A stretch of DNA of 64,000 nucleotides from Streptomyces sp. STR69 (GTDB lineage Bacteria; Actinomycetota; Actinomycetes; Streptomycetales; Streptomycetaceae): NCBI RefSeq assembly GCF_024519455.1, contig NZ_JALJRY010000011.1:124001-188000 (forward strand). The letters are read 5' to 3'. Positions within the stretch are counted from its first letter, which is position 1. Each line of letters begins with the position of its first letter. The notes under the pieces are model-generated. The model had not been told where the DNA came from. It saw only the letters and a program-made list of their open reading frames with translations, and did no database searches. Of the stretch, positions 43,189 to 51,238 are shown one piece after another. Made by a program: the position numbers and the translations under genes.

Positions 43189-43336
43189 CGCCACCACCCC
43201 CACATGCCGGAGCCCGGCGCTATGGCCGGGCTCGGATAGGGCGCACTGTGCAGGTTGGGCGGTGAGACCTGCGGGACAGCGATGCCAACGTCTCACAGAA
43301 TGAGCGCGCGATCTTCTCATGTCAAGCACTTGCAGG

Positions 43337-43576
43337 TCAGGCCTCTTGACAGATGGCAGACTGCGACTGTGAAGGGCGGAGGACTTGGGCAATGTCGGCC
43401 AGGTCCCAAAGTGCGAGCGCTTGGCCACGTACAGGGTTAGGCCGGGAGCCGGCCGGGGCTATGCCGCGGCGGCGCGCCCAGTCACGGAACTGCCTGGGCG
43501 TCTTACCGAGGGAGTAGGCGGCCATCTCGGTGGTGACGAGGGGCCGACCGTCACGTCCGGTGCGTGCAATATTCAC
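43337..43576 (-). CDS. Small helix-turn-helix protein
   Basis: 79 residues starting with GTG at 43576. VTTEMAAYSLGKTPRQFRDWARRRGIAPAG looks like a MerR/excisionase-type winged helix, followed by LALWDLADIAQV. It may control the late genes or act on DNA packaging. A longer ATG-start version (43657) would run back into the pentapeptide-repeat gene. Confidence 0.62.
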   Translation of the reverse strand: MNIARTGRDGRPLVTTEMAAYSLGKTPRQFRDWARRRGIAPAGSRPNPVRGQALALWDLADIAQVLRPSQSQSAICQEA

Positions 43577-44573
43577 AGGTTGATTGTGCCGCCCGTTCCA
43601 CCCACGTCGCACAGTGCTTGACGTGAGCCCTGATTTGGACATTATCTTTGAGATCATCAGGAAGTACGGTTTCCGAGTTCAATCGGGCCATGAACAACTG
43701 ACCGATGTCCAATCCTCTGGCATCGCGAAGATTTGCACCCCTCAGGTCGGCACCCCCAAGAGTGACCCGGTCCATCCGTGTTTTGTCCAGACGTGCACTT
43801 ACTAGGCTTGCACCATCGAGATGTGCATCCCGCATGTCCACACCGCTCAGTACCGCCCTATGCATACTCGCGCTCGCAAGACTGGTTTTCTGCAGGTTGG
43901 CGGCGGATAGATCTACAAAGTCCAGACATGCGAAGGACAGGTTAAGTCCAGCAAGTTCTGCAACACGAAGTTGCACACCTGCCAGATTCACTTGGTTCCG
44001 TTCTGGATGCCTGGCCCTTCGTCCGATGACGGAGACTGCTGCCTGTACTGACGTCTTCGCTACGAAGTCACGCTCCGCAGCCTCACTTTCTTGCTCGCTT
44101 TTCTTCTTAGCCTCCTGCCGCACGAAGGCTGCAAGGACTTCCAGGATGGTGTTGTGATCCCTTTCGGAGTCCCACATGATGCGTTCGAGTGAGTAGATAG
44201 CCCCCAGTTGTTGGGTGGGGTTTTCCGAGGACAACAGCTTGATCGCTTCAACGAATCTTTCGGTTACCTGACCTTCACGGGTAAGTTGGGCCTGTTCACG
44301 GTCTTTCTCGCGAGTGTGCTCGAACAATGCTTCGGTCTGCTTGTGGTTCTTGTGTGTATACCAAAGCCCAGTACCGCCGATGATTCCAGCCACGACAGCA
44401 ATCAGCATGGTTCGGAAACCGGTGATAATGATCCCGGCCGACGGCGCAAGCTTGTTGTCGCGCACGTGATCGCCTTCGAACAGCCACGGCCCCCAGATCA
44501 GTGCGGCGAGGAACAAGGTGCCCCCGGCGATACCCGCGCTCCACTTCAGTGTTCGCTTCATCTTCGGCTTCAT
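43551..44573 (-). CDS. Two-membrane-segment pentapeptide-repeat protein
   Basis: 340 residues: membrane segments near residues 9-30 and 45-68, a conserved cytoplasmic helical module (EGQVTERFVEAIKLLSS ... LGAIYSLERIMWDSERDH), then about 12 pentapeptide units forming a beta-helix (LAGLNLSFACLDFVDLSAAN and on), and a cysteine-containing tail. Base composition is visibly less GC-rich than the flanking genes. It is 8 bases after the lipoprotein gene and probably shares its promoter. Confidence 0.85.
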   Translation of the reverse strand: MKPKMKRTLKWSAGIAGGTLFLAALIWGPWLFEGDHVRDNKLAPSAGIIITGFRTMLIAVVAGIIGGTGLWYTHKNHKQTEALFEHTREKDREQAQLTREGQVTERFVEAIKLLSSENPTQQLGAIYSLERIMWDSERDHNTILEVLAAFVRQEAKKKSEQESEAAERDFVAKTSVQAAVSVIGRRARHPERNQVNLAGVQLRVAELAGLNLSFACLDFVDLSAANLQKTSLASASMHRAVLSGVDMRDAHLDGASLVSARLDKTRMDRVTLGGADLRGANLRDARGLDIGQLFMARLNSETVLPDDLKDNVQIRAHVKHCATWVERAAQSTCEYCTHRT

Positions 44574-44581
44574 GGCAGCGC

Positions 44582-45331
44582 TCAGCCTTGCCAGACGGTG
44601 TAGACGGCGCGAACGGCCTTGGCCACGGCGGGAATCCCGGTCCACTCCTCGCGGTAGCTCATGCCGGTCGGGAGGTTGTCGGGGACGTTGTCGGAGGACC
44701 CGGTGTCGCCGCCCACTACGTTCCCTTTCGCGTCGTACAGGACGACCTGCTGGGTGACGCCGCCGGCGACGGTGCCCTTGGTGCTGTTGGTGACCTTCAC
44801 GGTGAGGTTGTAGGAGTCCGAGGCGTCGGTGTTGGTGTCTTCGTGGCCCTGCTTCAGCGTGAGTTCGCCGGTCTTGAGCATCGGCTCGTCGACGGCGCCG
44901 GCCTGTCCGAAGGCGTTCTTCGCCTGTGAGATCTGGACCTTCACCGGGGTGCCGGTCAGCTTGGTGTCGAAGGCTCCGCCGCCGCCCAGGTAGCCGAAGT
45001 AGTCGAAGGTGGCGCCGGCCGGGATGTTCGGGAGGACGGCCTGGTTGGAGCCGACGATGGTGCCGGTCTTGTCGAGGGCGCGGGCGTCCAGAGCGATGGA
45101 GGCTTCGGAGCTCCCAGGATTCTTGACGTGGGCGACGTACCAGACCTGCGGCTCGTCGAAGAAGGTGCCGGTGTGGCTCCAGGCCAGCTGTACGGTCGCC
45201 GTCGCGGCGGCGGCCTTGCTCGGCTTGTTGAGCGCGCTGCTGGCGGCCGACGGTTTGTCGCTGCTGCCGCACCCGGCGACCGCTAGGGCCCCGATCGTCA
45301 CGGCGACGGACAAGCTGACGGTACGTCTCAT
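44582..45331 (-). CDS. Secreted lipoprotein
   Basis: 249 residues with a lipobox (LAVAGC, lipidated Cys about residue 21) after a short signal peptide. The mature part has a Ser/Ala linker and two beta-sandwich-like halves (WYVAHVKNPGSSEASIALDARAL and NLTVKVTNSTKGTVAGGV), resembling the FxLYD-type fold. It is the first gene of a two-gene unit with the pentapeptide-repeat protein, set apart from the phage operons by a terminator. Confidence 0.82.
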   Translation of the reverse strand: MRRTVSLSVAVTIGALAVAGCGSSDKPSAASSALNKPSKAAAATATVQLAWSHTGTFFDEPQVWYVAHVKNPGSSEASIALDARALDKTGTIVGSNQAVLPNIPAGATFDYFGYLGGGGAFDTKLTGTPVKVQISQAKNAFGQAGAVDEPMLKTGELTLKQGHEDTNTDASDSYNLTVKVTNSTKGTVAGGVTQQVVLYDAKGNVVGGDTGSSDNVPDNLPTGMSYREEWTGIPAVAKAVRAVYTVWQG

Positions 45332-45424
45332 CTGATTCCCCCCAGGTGTGTTACTGCTGGGCGGGATGCTCCCACTGGCCTCATAGGGGGTCAAATGGAT
45401 CTAGGCATCGCGTAGTTGAGATGC

Positions 45425-45456
45425 GACGAAGCCCCGCACGGTGGCGGGGCTTCGTC
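45425..45456. terminator. Terminator upstream of the lipoprotein unit
   Basis: A perfect 13-pair stem (45425-45437 with 45444-45456) with a 6-base loop ends leftward transcription from the transfer module before the lipoprotein gene. Confidence 0.75.
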
Positions 45457-45560
45457 TATCTGTGAGCGGGGCAGCAGGGGCCACTCTTCAGGCTTGTCGC
45501 AGCCTCGCCGGTTCGTAGGCCCGTGGGCCGGTCCGGCAACCCATCCCTTCGCGCCACCCC

Positions 45561-45767
45561 TTATTGGGAATCCTCGGGGTGCTGCTCAGCTTCCCACGTG
45601 CTGCGGAATTCCTCCGCCTGCATCGGCGTGATCTCTTCGCCGTCGAGCAGCCAGCGTGATCTACCGGGGATGTAGTGGTCGCGGAAGTTGGTTTCGGCGC
45701 CACCCACGTTGACTCGCGACGTCTCCTCGACCAGGCGGCCGTCGCAGAAGGTCGGATTGCTGGGCAT
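45561..45767 (-). CDS. Small hypothetical protein
   Basis: 68 residues. The ATG at 45767 is chosen over 45773 because GGAGG lies 6 bases before it. The middle (DHYIPGRSRWLLDGEEITPMQAEEF) looks like a small globular domain. Function unknown. Confidence 0.6.
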   Translation of the reverse strand: MPSNPTFCDGRLVEETSRVNVGGAETNFRDHYIPGRSRWLLDGEEITPMQAEEFRSTWEAEQHPEDSQ

Positions 45768-45933
45768 GCGCATCCTCCCGGTGTTTGTGGGCGGGCCGGG
45801 GTTCTACCCCTCCCGGGCGCACGGGTTCGCGCGGCCCGCCCGGAACGCGGGCGGTGTACGGCCGCCCGGTACGCCTGCCCTCTTCGAGGGCTCGGCGTCA
45901 GCGTACGCCGCTGCCTGGCGCATCCACGGAGGG

Positions 45934-46176
45934 TCAGGCGTCGAAGCGCGACGGCCGGGTGCCCTCATGGTGGGTGCGGCGCCAGGCGTTGTGGAGTCGT
46001 CGGCCGCGGCGGAGCTGCCAGCGTTCGCCGTTGCAGCGAGGGCAGACGACGGTGACGCCGCGGTGTTCGGTCTTGCCAGTGCCGGAGCATCGGCGGCAGC
46101 GTCTGAACGGCTGGGTGAGGCATAACAGTGCGTAGCAGATGGGTGTGGTGGCGAGGATGAGGCAAGCGGGGAGCAC
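45934..46176 (-). CDS. Small membrane protein with a zinc-ribbon
   Basis: 80 residues. An N-terminal membrane segment (LILATTPICYALLCL) is followed by CRRCSGTGK and CPRCNGE, a DnaJ-type cysteine pair arrangement. It is the first gene after the operator cluster behind the FtsK-like gene. Such small proteins recur in actinobacterial transfer modules. Confidence 0.62.
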   Translation of the reverse strand: MLPACLILATTPICYALLCLTQPFRRCRRCSGTGKTEHRGVTVVCPRCNGERWQLRRGRRLHNAWRRTHHEGTRPSRFDA

Positions 46177-46264
46177 GGGGCGTCGTGTCCTTCCGGGGTG
46201 GGGTTTCCGTACCCCGGGCAGTGCTGCCGCTAGGTACGAGTATGCAGGTGGGAGCGGTCTTCAG

Positions 46265-46314
46265 CCGCTAGCGGGGGTGCTAGGCCTAGCAGGGGCCTGT
46301 GCTAGGCCCAGCAC
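46265..46314. promoter_or_regulatory. Tandem palindromic operator cluster
   Basis: Two 16-base near-identical palindromes, GTGCTAGGCCTAGCAG (46277-46292) and GTGCTAGGCCCAGCAC (46299-46314), have centres 22 bases apart. A third palindrome CCGCTAGCGG (46265-46274) lies beside them. The cluster sits between the FtsK-like gene and the next leftward gene. The T-run just past 46314 could also make the second copy a plus-strand terminator. Confidence 0.6.
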
Positions 46315-46325
46315 CTGTTTTTGAT

Positions 46326-48407
46326 CTACGCGGCGATGCGGTCGGCGTCACGGCGTGTGATCGCTGCGGTGATGTCGGTGCGGCGGATTCCGCGGCGGGT
46401 GGTGCTCTCGCCGTCGTCGGTCTGCGCCCAAACATCGGTGGTGGCGATGCCCCACGGCTTCAGTGCGGGGGCGACGCTGGTGGTGGTCCACTCGCCGTAC
46501 AGGTCGGGCCAGGAGGCGGCGAGGCGGGTGGCGATGCGTTCGCACCAGAGCTGTTCCTCGTCGGGGTGGAAGATCTTGAGGACGTCGCCGAGGATGTCCA
46601 TGCCCCGGGACGCAGAGGGTCCTTCGCCGATGGCGTGGCCGGTGATGTTGCCGTAGTCCTCGCGGAGTTTCCGGGCGCGGGCGACGACGAGTTCGGCGGC
46701 CGGGCCGTCGACGAACGCGGACGCCACGATGAGCGGGTCGTCGCCCTCGCCGGCCATCCAGCAGATGCCCCGGTCAGAGCGGGAGAACATCGTCGCCCTG
46801 ATCCCGGCCTTGTAGGCGCCGGTGCCGAGGACCATGTCGTTGGCGGTGTGGCCCATGACCTTGAGGCAGAACCTGAGGACGGCATTCGCGGAGATGCCGG
46901 GCGGCAGGCTCTTGGCGTCGGGCCGCTGGGTGGCGAAGATCCCGATGATGCCGAGGGCGGGGCCGCGCTTGGTGATGTCGGTGCAGATGGACTCCAGTTC
47001 GGCCCCGTACTTCTCGTGCTCGAAGGGGATCTGGCACTCGTCGGCGCCGACGACGATCGGGTGCAGGCCGAGGGCCTTGTCGTTGGCGAGGGCCGGGGTG
47101 ACCTTCGACTCGGGGCAGCGAGAGCGCGGGAGGCTGCGGATCACCTTGGCGCGGCGGCGGAGTTCCTCCTTGAGCTCGCGCAGGGCGTGCAGGACGTACT
47201 CGATGTCTTCGTCGTCCTCGCCGGACCGGTAGCGGTGGGAGACGGGTTCGAGGGGGCCGAGGTCGCCGGTGCCCTTGAAGTCGAACGCGAGGATCTGCGA
47301 GCGCGGGTCGAGGGCGGAGATGAGCAGCAGCAGGCGGAGCAGGAACGTCTTGCCCATGCGGGGGATGGAGCCGATGACGACGGAGGCGAACATCAGCGTG
47401 ACGACGATGTCCCTCATCCGCTGGTCGTTGCCGAACACGACCGGCTTGAAGAGGTCGACCTGGCCGTCCTTCAGGAGGGGCCAGGGCGGCTTCGTGGTCT
47501 CGTTCATGGGCCGGTCGCCGACCCACAGAATGAGGCGCCCCTCGTGCTCGCCGGGGTCACCGGACGGCCACACGCAGCCGAGTTTGCGGCGCAGGCCGGA
47601 GGCGAGGGACTGCCGGGCCTCCATGACGTCCTCGGGGACGACGCCGTAAGGGAGGTCGAGGTCGGCCCGGTAGCCGGGGCCGTCGCGGCAGATCTCGGAG
47701 GTGAAGTGCATGCCGTTCATGTCGCCGCCCTTCTTGATGGCGGCGGAGATCTTCTGGTTGCCGATCGCGTCCAGGGCGCGCAGCACGATCGAACCGGTGA
47801 GCTTCTGGAGCTCGGTGCGCATCACGGCCGGCCCGATGACGGGCGCGTCGGGCTGCTGGCCGAAGTAGCCGAGGGCGAGGACGCCTCCGGCCGCGAACGC
47901 GTACAGGAAGACGGGGGCCATGACGTACAGCCAGAGGGCGAAGCCGACGCCGAGCACTGCGGCGACGACGGTGACGAGCCCGCGGAGCCTGACCCGGTTC
48001 GCGCGGAGCCGGGCCAGGGTCATGTACTCGGCGACGTCCTCCTGGCGGACGGCGAAGTCCCGCAGCGGGGCGGCTTCGCGGTCCCACAGCCAGCGGTTCG
48101 TGTCGGCGGCGAAGCGGCAGGCGCCGCGCGGCGCCATGAGGGTGAGCTGCGTGGCGTACCAGGGGGTGCGCAGCCCGTGGTAGACGGTGGCGTACCAGGC
48201 GTGGCCGGCCGCACGGGACACGGTGGCCGCGAAGTCGCGGCGACTGCGCAGCCACGGCGTGAGGATCGGGCGCCGTTTCTCGGTGGTGACGCCGGGCTCC
48301 GGGAGGGCCGGGTTGTCGACCGGTACCGGGACGGGCGTCTCGTCGTCGGGCGCGGGGGCCGCTGACGGGACGGTGTCCTGCGCGGGCCGTTCGATGGTCT
48401 CGGTCAT
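46326..48407 (-). CDS. FtsK/TraB-type DNA translocase
   Basis: 693 residues. A 150-residue cytoplasmic start, two or three membrane segments (about residues 145-190), then an FtsK/SpoIIIE ATPase with Walker A GSIPRMGKT (Lys353) and Walker B HPIVVGADE, and FATQRPD further on. The C-terminal 90 residues could be a winged helix that reads DNA. Actinobacterial TraB-like proteins of this layout move double-stranded plasmid DNA between mycelial cells. It is out of place in a tailed phage. Confidence 0.85.
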   Translation of the reverse strand: MTETIERPAQDTVPSAAPAPDDETPVPVPVDNPALPEPGVTTEKRRPILTPWLRSRRDFAATVSRAAGHAWYATVYHGLRTPWYATQLTLMAPRGACRFAADTNRWLWDREAAPLRDFAVRQEDVAEYMTLARLRANRVRLRGLVTVVAAVLGVGFALWLYVMAPVFLYAFAAGGVLALGYFGQQPDAPVIGPAVMRTELQKLTGSIVLRALDAIGNQKISAAIKKGGDMNGMHFTSEICRDGPGYRADLDLPYGVVPEDVMEARQSLASGLRRKLGCVWPSGDPGEHEGRLILWVGDRPMNETTKPPWPLLKDGQVDLFKPVVFGNDQRMRDIVVTLMFASVVIGSIPRMGKTFLLRLLLLISALDPRSQILAFDFKGTGDLGPLEPVSHRYRSGEDDEDIEYVLHALRELKEELRRRAKVIRSLPRSRCPESKVTPALANDKALGLHPIVVGADECQIPFEHEKYGAELESICTDITKRGPALGIIGIFATQRPDAKSLPPGISANAVLRFCLKVMGHTANDMVLGTGAYKAGIRATMFSRSDRGICWMAGEGDDPLIVASAFVDGPAAELVVARARKLREDYGNITGHAIGEGPSASRGMDILGDVLKIFHPDEEQLWCERIATRLAASWPDLYGEWTTTSVAPALKPWGIATTDVWAQTDDGESTTRRGIRRTDITAAITRRDADRIAA

Positions 48408-48442
48408 GCTGGGGGTTCCTGCTCCTTGCTGGGGCTGGGAGG

Positions 48443-48486
48443 CCCGGGCGCGGCCGTCGGCTTGGGGGCCGAGGGCCGCGCCCGGG
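48443..48486. terminator. Hairpin upstream of the translocase gene
   Basis: A 13-pair CCCGGGCGCGGCC stem (48443-48455 with 48474-48486) with an 18-base loop lies between the previous stop and the translocase start. It could act as an attenuator or a partial terminator. Confidence 0.5.
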
Positions 48487-48492
48487 GCGCAG

Positions 48493-48828
48493 CTACCGGT
48501 ACGTGTTCAGCTCGCGTTCGAGGCGGCGCGCGGCGGCCTCGTGGGCGTGCATCTCGCGGCGGGCCTCGGCACGGGCGCTGCCCCTGCTGGCGCGCATGGC
48601 CGCCTTCGCGCTCGCGGCATCACTGCGGGTCTTCGCCAGCTGCTCGCGGAGCGCCTGGGCTTCGCGCTCGCCGCGTTCGGCGGCCCGCTCCTCGATACGG
48701 ACGGCCTCGGCCTTCACCCGCGGATCGATGGTGTCGACGTTTCGGTCGCCGGCGAACGACTGCTTCGCCGCCTTGACGACGAGGTAGGCCAGGCGCAGCT
48801 TCTCGCCGCGGGTGTACGAGCTGCGCAC
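48493..48828 (-). CDS. Basic coiled-coil protein of the transfer module
   Basis: 111 residues, almost wholly helical and charged (EERAAERGEREAQALREQLAKTRSDAASAKAAMRASRGSA region). A short N-terminal domain precedes it. Function unknown. It sits directly upstream of the translocase gene. Confidence 0.62.
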   Translation of the reverse strand: MRSSYTRGEKLRLAYLVVKAAKQSFAGDRNVDTIDPRVKAEAVRIEERAAERGEREAQALREQLAKTRSDAASAKAAMRASRGSARAEARREMHAHEAAARRLERELNTYR

Positions 48829-48830
48829 GG

Positions 48831-49067
48831 TCAGGACACCGTTCCGTCCGTGGGCAGTTCGGGCAGCGGCTCCGGGAGGACGGCTGCGATGGCGGCGTAG
48901 GACTGCGCGACTTCAGCCCACAGGCGGCCGGCTGCGGTGAGCGGTTCGACCTTGCGTCGGAAGTCCTCGTCGCGGGCGTACCTCTCGGCGTCCCGGGCGA
49001 GGGCCTCGGCCCGGGCGGTGGCGTTCCACGCGAGGCGGACGTACTGGTCTTGGGTGGTGTTCTGCAT
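48831..49067 (-). CDS. Small helical protein
   Basis: 78 residues, ATG at 49067 with AGGGGG upstream. Helical and alanine-rich (ATARAEALARDAERYARDED). It is 2 bases from the next gene. Function unknown. Confidence 0.6.
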   Translation of the reverse strand: MQNTTQDQYVRLAWNATARAEALARDAERYARDEDFRRKVEPLTAAGRLWAEVAQSYAAIAAVLPEPLPELPTDGTVS

Positions 49068-49081
49068 GGGATTCCCCCTGG

Positions 49082-49408
49082 TCAGCGTCGGGTGAGGTCG
49101 CGCCACATCGAGCGCAGGACGAGCAGGCAGGCGGTGGCACAGGTCGCGCCGACGGCGGCGGCGACGGCCGCCACGGCGAAGGCCACGGCCAGGAAGCAGG
49201 CGACGCAGCCGCCGAGGATGGCCAAGCAGCCGATCGTCCACCACTTCTTCGCGTTGAACTCGGCCTGCGGTGGCTGGTGTTGGCAGACGGGCGGCTGGGA
49301 GCGGGTCAGCTGCTGGACGTGCAGGGCGGCGGCGATGAGCTTCAGCTGTGCCGTGTTGTCTGCGGCCTCGACCGCCTGGCGAGCGGCCTCGGACAGCGGA
49401 TCACTCAC
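49082..49408 (-). CDS. Small membrane protein (Spd-like)
   Basis: 108 residues: a helical soluble N-terminus with CQHQPPQ, two hydrophobic segments (WWTIGCLAILGGCVACFLAVAFAVAAVAAAVGATCATACLLV region) and a basic end. Small membrane proteins beside a TraB-like translocase in Streptomyces plasmids are spread (Spd) proteins. The assignment is by context. GTG overlaps the previous stop. Confidence 0.58.
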   Translation of the reverse strand: MSDPLSEAARQAVEAADNTAQLKLIAAALHVQQLTRSQPPVCQHQPPQAEFNAKKWWTIGCLAILGGCVACFLAVAFAVAAVAAAVGATCATACLLVLRSMWRDLTRR

Positions 49409-49629
49409 CGGCGCCCCTGGGAGCGCCAGCCGGAGTGCGCCAGCCGTACGGCGACGATGGCCACGGTGGCGAGCGCCAAGAGCGGTGGCTGCGACAGAAG
49501 ATGCGCCACACCGGCCAGCAGGAACATCGTCGTGATGGCGACGAGCTGTCCCAGGCCGACGGCGAAGGCGGGCCAGACGGACGCGGCGACGGTCAGAAGG
49601 ATCGCGACCACCCAGAGGAGGAAGCGCAC
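49405..49629 (-). CDS. Small membrane protein
   Basis: 74 residues with two or three membrane segments (LLWVVAILLTVAASVWPAFAV, LVAITTMFLLAGVAHLL, LLALATVAIVAVRL). GTG at 49629 is preferred (GGGGAG about 8 bases upstream); GTG at 49638 is also possible. First leftward gene of the transfer block. Confidence 0.6.
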   Translation of the reverse strand: MRFLLWVVAILLTVAASVWPAFAVGLGQLVAITTMFLLAGVAHLLSQPPLLALATVAIVAVRLAHSGWRSQGRR

Positions 49630-49745
49630 GGCTACCACTCCCCCAGCTGGCGCATGTGGCGCGCGCCGGGGCTATGCGACGCATGGGCGTCGCTCCTACG
49701 ATCAAGCATGTCCTGCCCTTGTGACTTGGGAGTTGAAGGGTGGGA

Positions 49746-49783
49746 GGCCCCGGCCGACGGCGTGGAGGTTGTCGGTCGGGGCC
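49746..49783. terminator. Hairpin in the divergent intergenic region
   Basis: A 13-pair GGCCCCGGCCGAC stem with a 12-base loop lies between the leftward transfer genes and the rightward regulator. One G-U pair. Confidence 0.5.
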
Positions 49784-49816
49784 GTTGTGCGTAGACAGCG
49801 CGGGCTGCCCCTCACC

Positions 49817-49838
49817 ACTGTAGGGGGGTACCTACAGT
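49817..49838. promoter_or_regulatory. Inverted-repeat operator before the rightward regulator
   Basis: ACTGTAGG and CCTACAGT are perfect 8-base inverted repeats separated by GGGGTA, 33 bases before the GTG at 49871. A natural autoregulatory site for the helix-turn-helix protein. Confidence 0.6.
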
Positions 49839-49870
49839 TAGGGAAAGCCCGCCCGGCGAAGGGATCGGGT

Positions 49871-50143
49871 GTGCCGGATGTACCGAAGGAGGCTCAGCGG
49901 GTGTTGGACACCATGGCGGGGCTCGACCAGATCGCGGATCCTGTCGAGCGGGCACGGGCCATGACCGTCGTCCTCGACGGCCTCAAGGGGCTGGCCGAGC
50001 TGCGCGGCGAAGTCGTGGTGGAGCTGCTCGCGCGCCCTGGCGCATCACTGCGCACCGTGGGCGACGACATCGGGCTGCATCACACCACGGTGCGCTCCAT
50101 CAGGGACAGCCACCTGCGCAGGCTGGAGCGAGACGGCACGTAG
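49871..50143 (+). CDS. Small helix-turn-helix regulator
   Basis: 90 residues, one of only two rightward genes in the prophage. The C-terminal helix-turn-helix (LLARPGASLRTVGDDIGLHHTTVRSIRDSHLRRL) resembles sigma-region-4 or plasmid regulators. The N-terminal half is a helical dimerisation-like region. AAGGGA lies 8 bases before the GTG. It probably represses the divergent transfer genes. Confidence 0.68.
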   Translation: MPDVPKEAQRVLDTMAGLDQIADPVERARAMTVVLDGLKGLAELRGEVVVELLARPGASLRTVGDDIGLHHTTVRSIRDSHLRRLERDGT

Positions 50144-50149
50144 CAACGC

Positions 50150-51238
50150 TCATGGCCGATCTTGGTTCGGCCAGCGCAGCAGCGCGGTGTACGCGACGCC
50201 CGCGAACGACTCGTCGCACCGGTGCTCGCCGAAGTGGTCCTTGGGCAGGGCGCAGAGCTGGCCTACGAAGTTGCCGTCGCCCGGGTACTCATTGCCGCAC
50301 AGGCTGTCTTCGTCGGTTTCCTCGTCGACGCGGGCGGGCTGCTTCTCGTGGAAGCACTCGCGGCCGTCGTGGCCGGGCATGGGCAGCATGCAGCGGCCGT
50401 AGACGATATCGGTGTGGGCGCAACGCCGCACCTCCTTCGCCTGCGCCCCACCAGCGGGCCCGGTGAGGATCCGGACGGCAGCCCGGTAGCGGCGCGCCTT
50501 CGCCACGGTGGCGTCGTCCCAGCCGTGGATGGCGGCGGTCTCCTCCAGTGCGCCGTGCGTGCATGTCTCGTCGTGCTCGGCTTGTTCGCAGTCCCAGCCG
50601 CAGAGGATTGCCCACAGCCAGGCGTCGACCCGATAGGTCTGCCAGTCACGCGAGCTGGTGGCGAGGAGGGTGTGCAGGCCTTCGAACATGGCGGCGAGCG
50701 CCTGCGTCTCGTGTGCCGGTGCCTCGCCAGCCCCACCCGGGACAACGGCGGGCAGCTCCTTCGGCCGGATGAGCCGCGCCAGTTCGTACCCGTACTCGGC
50801 GAGTGCGTACTCGCCCTCGGTCTCGCGCAGTGCGGCATCGGCGGCGATCGTCCGCGCGGCCTCGTTGAGCACGACGGCCCCATTCAAGCTTTCGGCGTTT
50901 TCCTTGAACTTCGGGCCAGGAAGTTCAAGCGAGCCTGAACCGGTCTGCTGCTGCGCCTCGACGGCCATGCGACGCAGCTCGGCGGCGCCGTCGATCACTC
51001 CGCCGTTCCACGCGTCGCGGAACGTGTCGTAGCCGTAGTCCTGGCTGTCCGCTTCGTAGTCCATGCGACCCAGCGCGTCGGCGGCCTCGTTGAGCACGGT
51101 GGCCCGGTCGACGGACGCGGGCAGCACGGCCAACACCGCGTCGGCCATGGCCAGGCAATGTGGGAACGGCGGGTTGAGTTCCGTGCGCGCCAGCACCTTG
51201 GCGATCTGTTCCCGCAGCCCTGCCAGGTCGGTGGTCAT
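50150..51238 (-). CDS. Large hypothetical phage early protein
   Basis: 362 residues made of several segments: a helical start, a repeated VLNEAA-type helix (near residues 48 and 122), LLATSSRDWQTYRVDAWLWAILCGWDCEQ, and a C-terminal cysteine/histidine region (CAHTDIVYGRCMLPMPGHDGREC, CGNEYPGD, CALPKDHFGEHRC), which looks like two zinc-binding modules. No family is recognised. Confidence 0.65.
   Translation of the reverse strand: MTTDLAGLREQIAKVLARTELNPPFPHCLAMADAVLAVLPASVDRATVLNEAADALGRMDYEADSQDYGYDTFRDAWNGGVIDGAAELRRMAVEAQQQTGSGSLELPGPKFKENAESLNGAVVLNEAARTIAADAALRETEGEYALAEYGYELARLIRPKELPAVVPGGAGEAPAHETQALAAMFEGLHTLLATSSRDWQTYRVDAWLWAILCGWDCEQAEHDETCTHGALEETAAIHGWDDATVAKARRYRAAVRILTGPAGGAQAKEVRRCAHTDIVYGRCMLPMPGHDGRECFHEKQPARVDEETDEDSLCGNEYPGDGNFVGQLCALPKDHFGEHRCDESFAGVAYTALLRWPNQDRP

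Noticed and set aside
44582..45331. Phage structural protein
   Set aside because: The lipobox and signal peptide indicate an exported lipoprotein, and the unit is separated from late genes by a terminator.
46326..48407. Host cell-division FtsK
   Set aside because: It is shorter and differently built from chromosomal FtsK and lies inside the phage array among transfer-like small genes.
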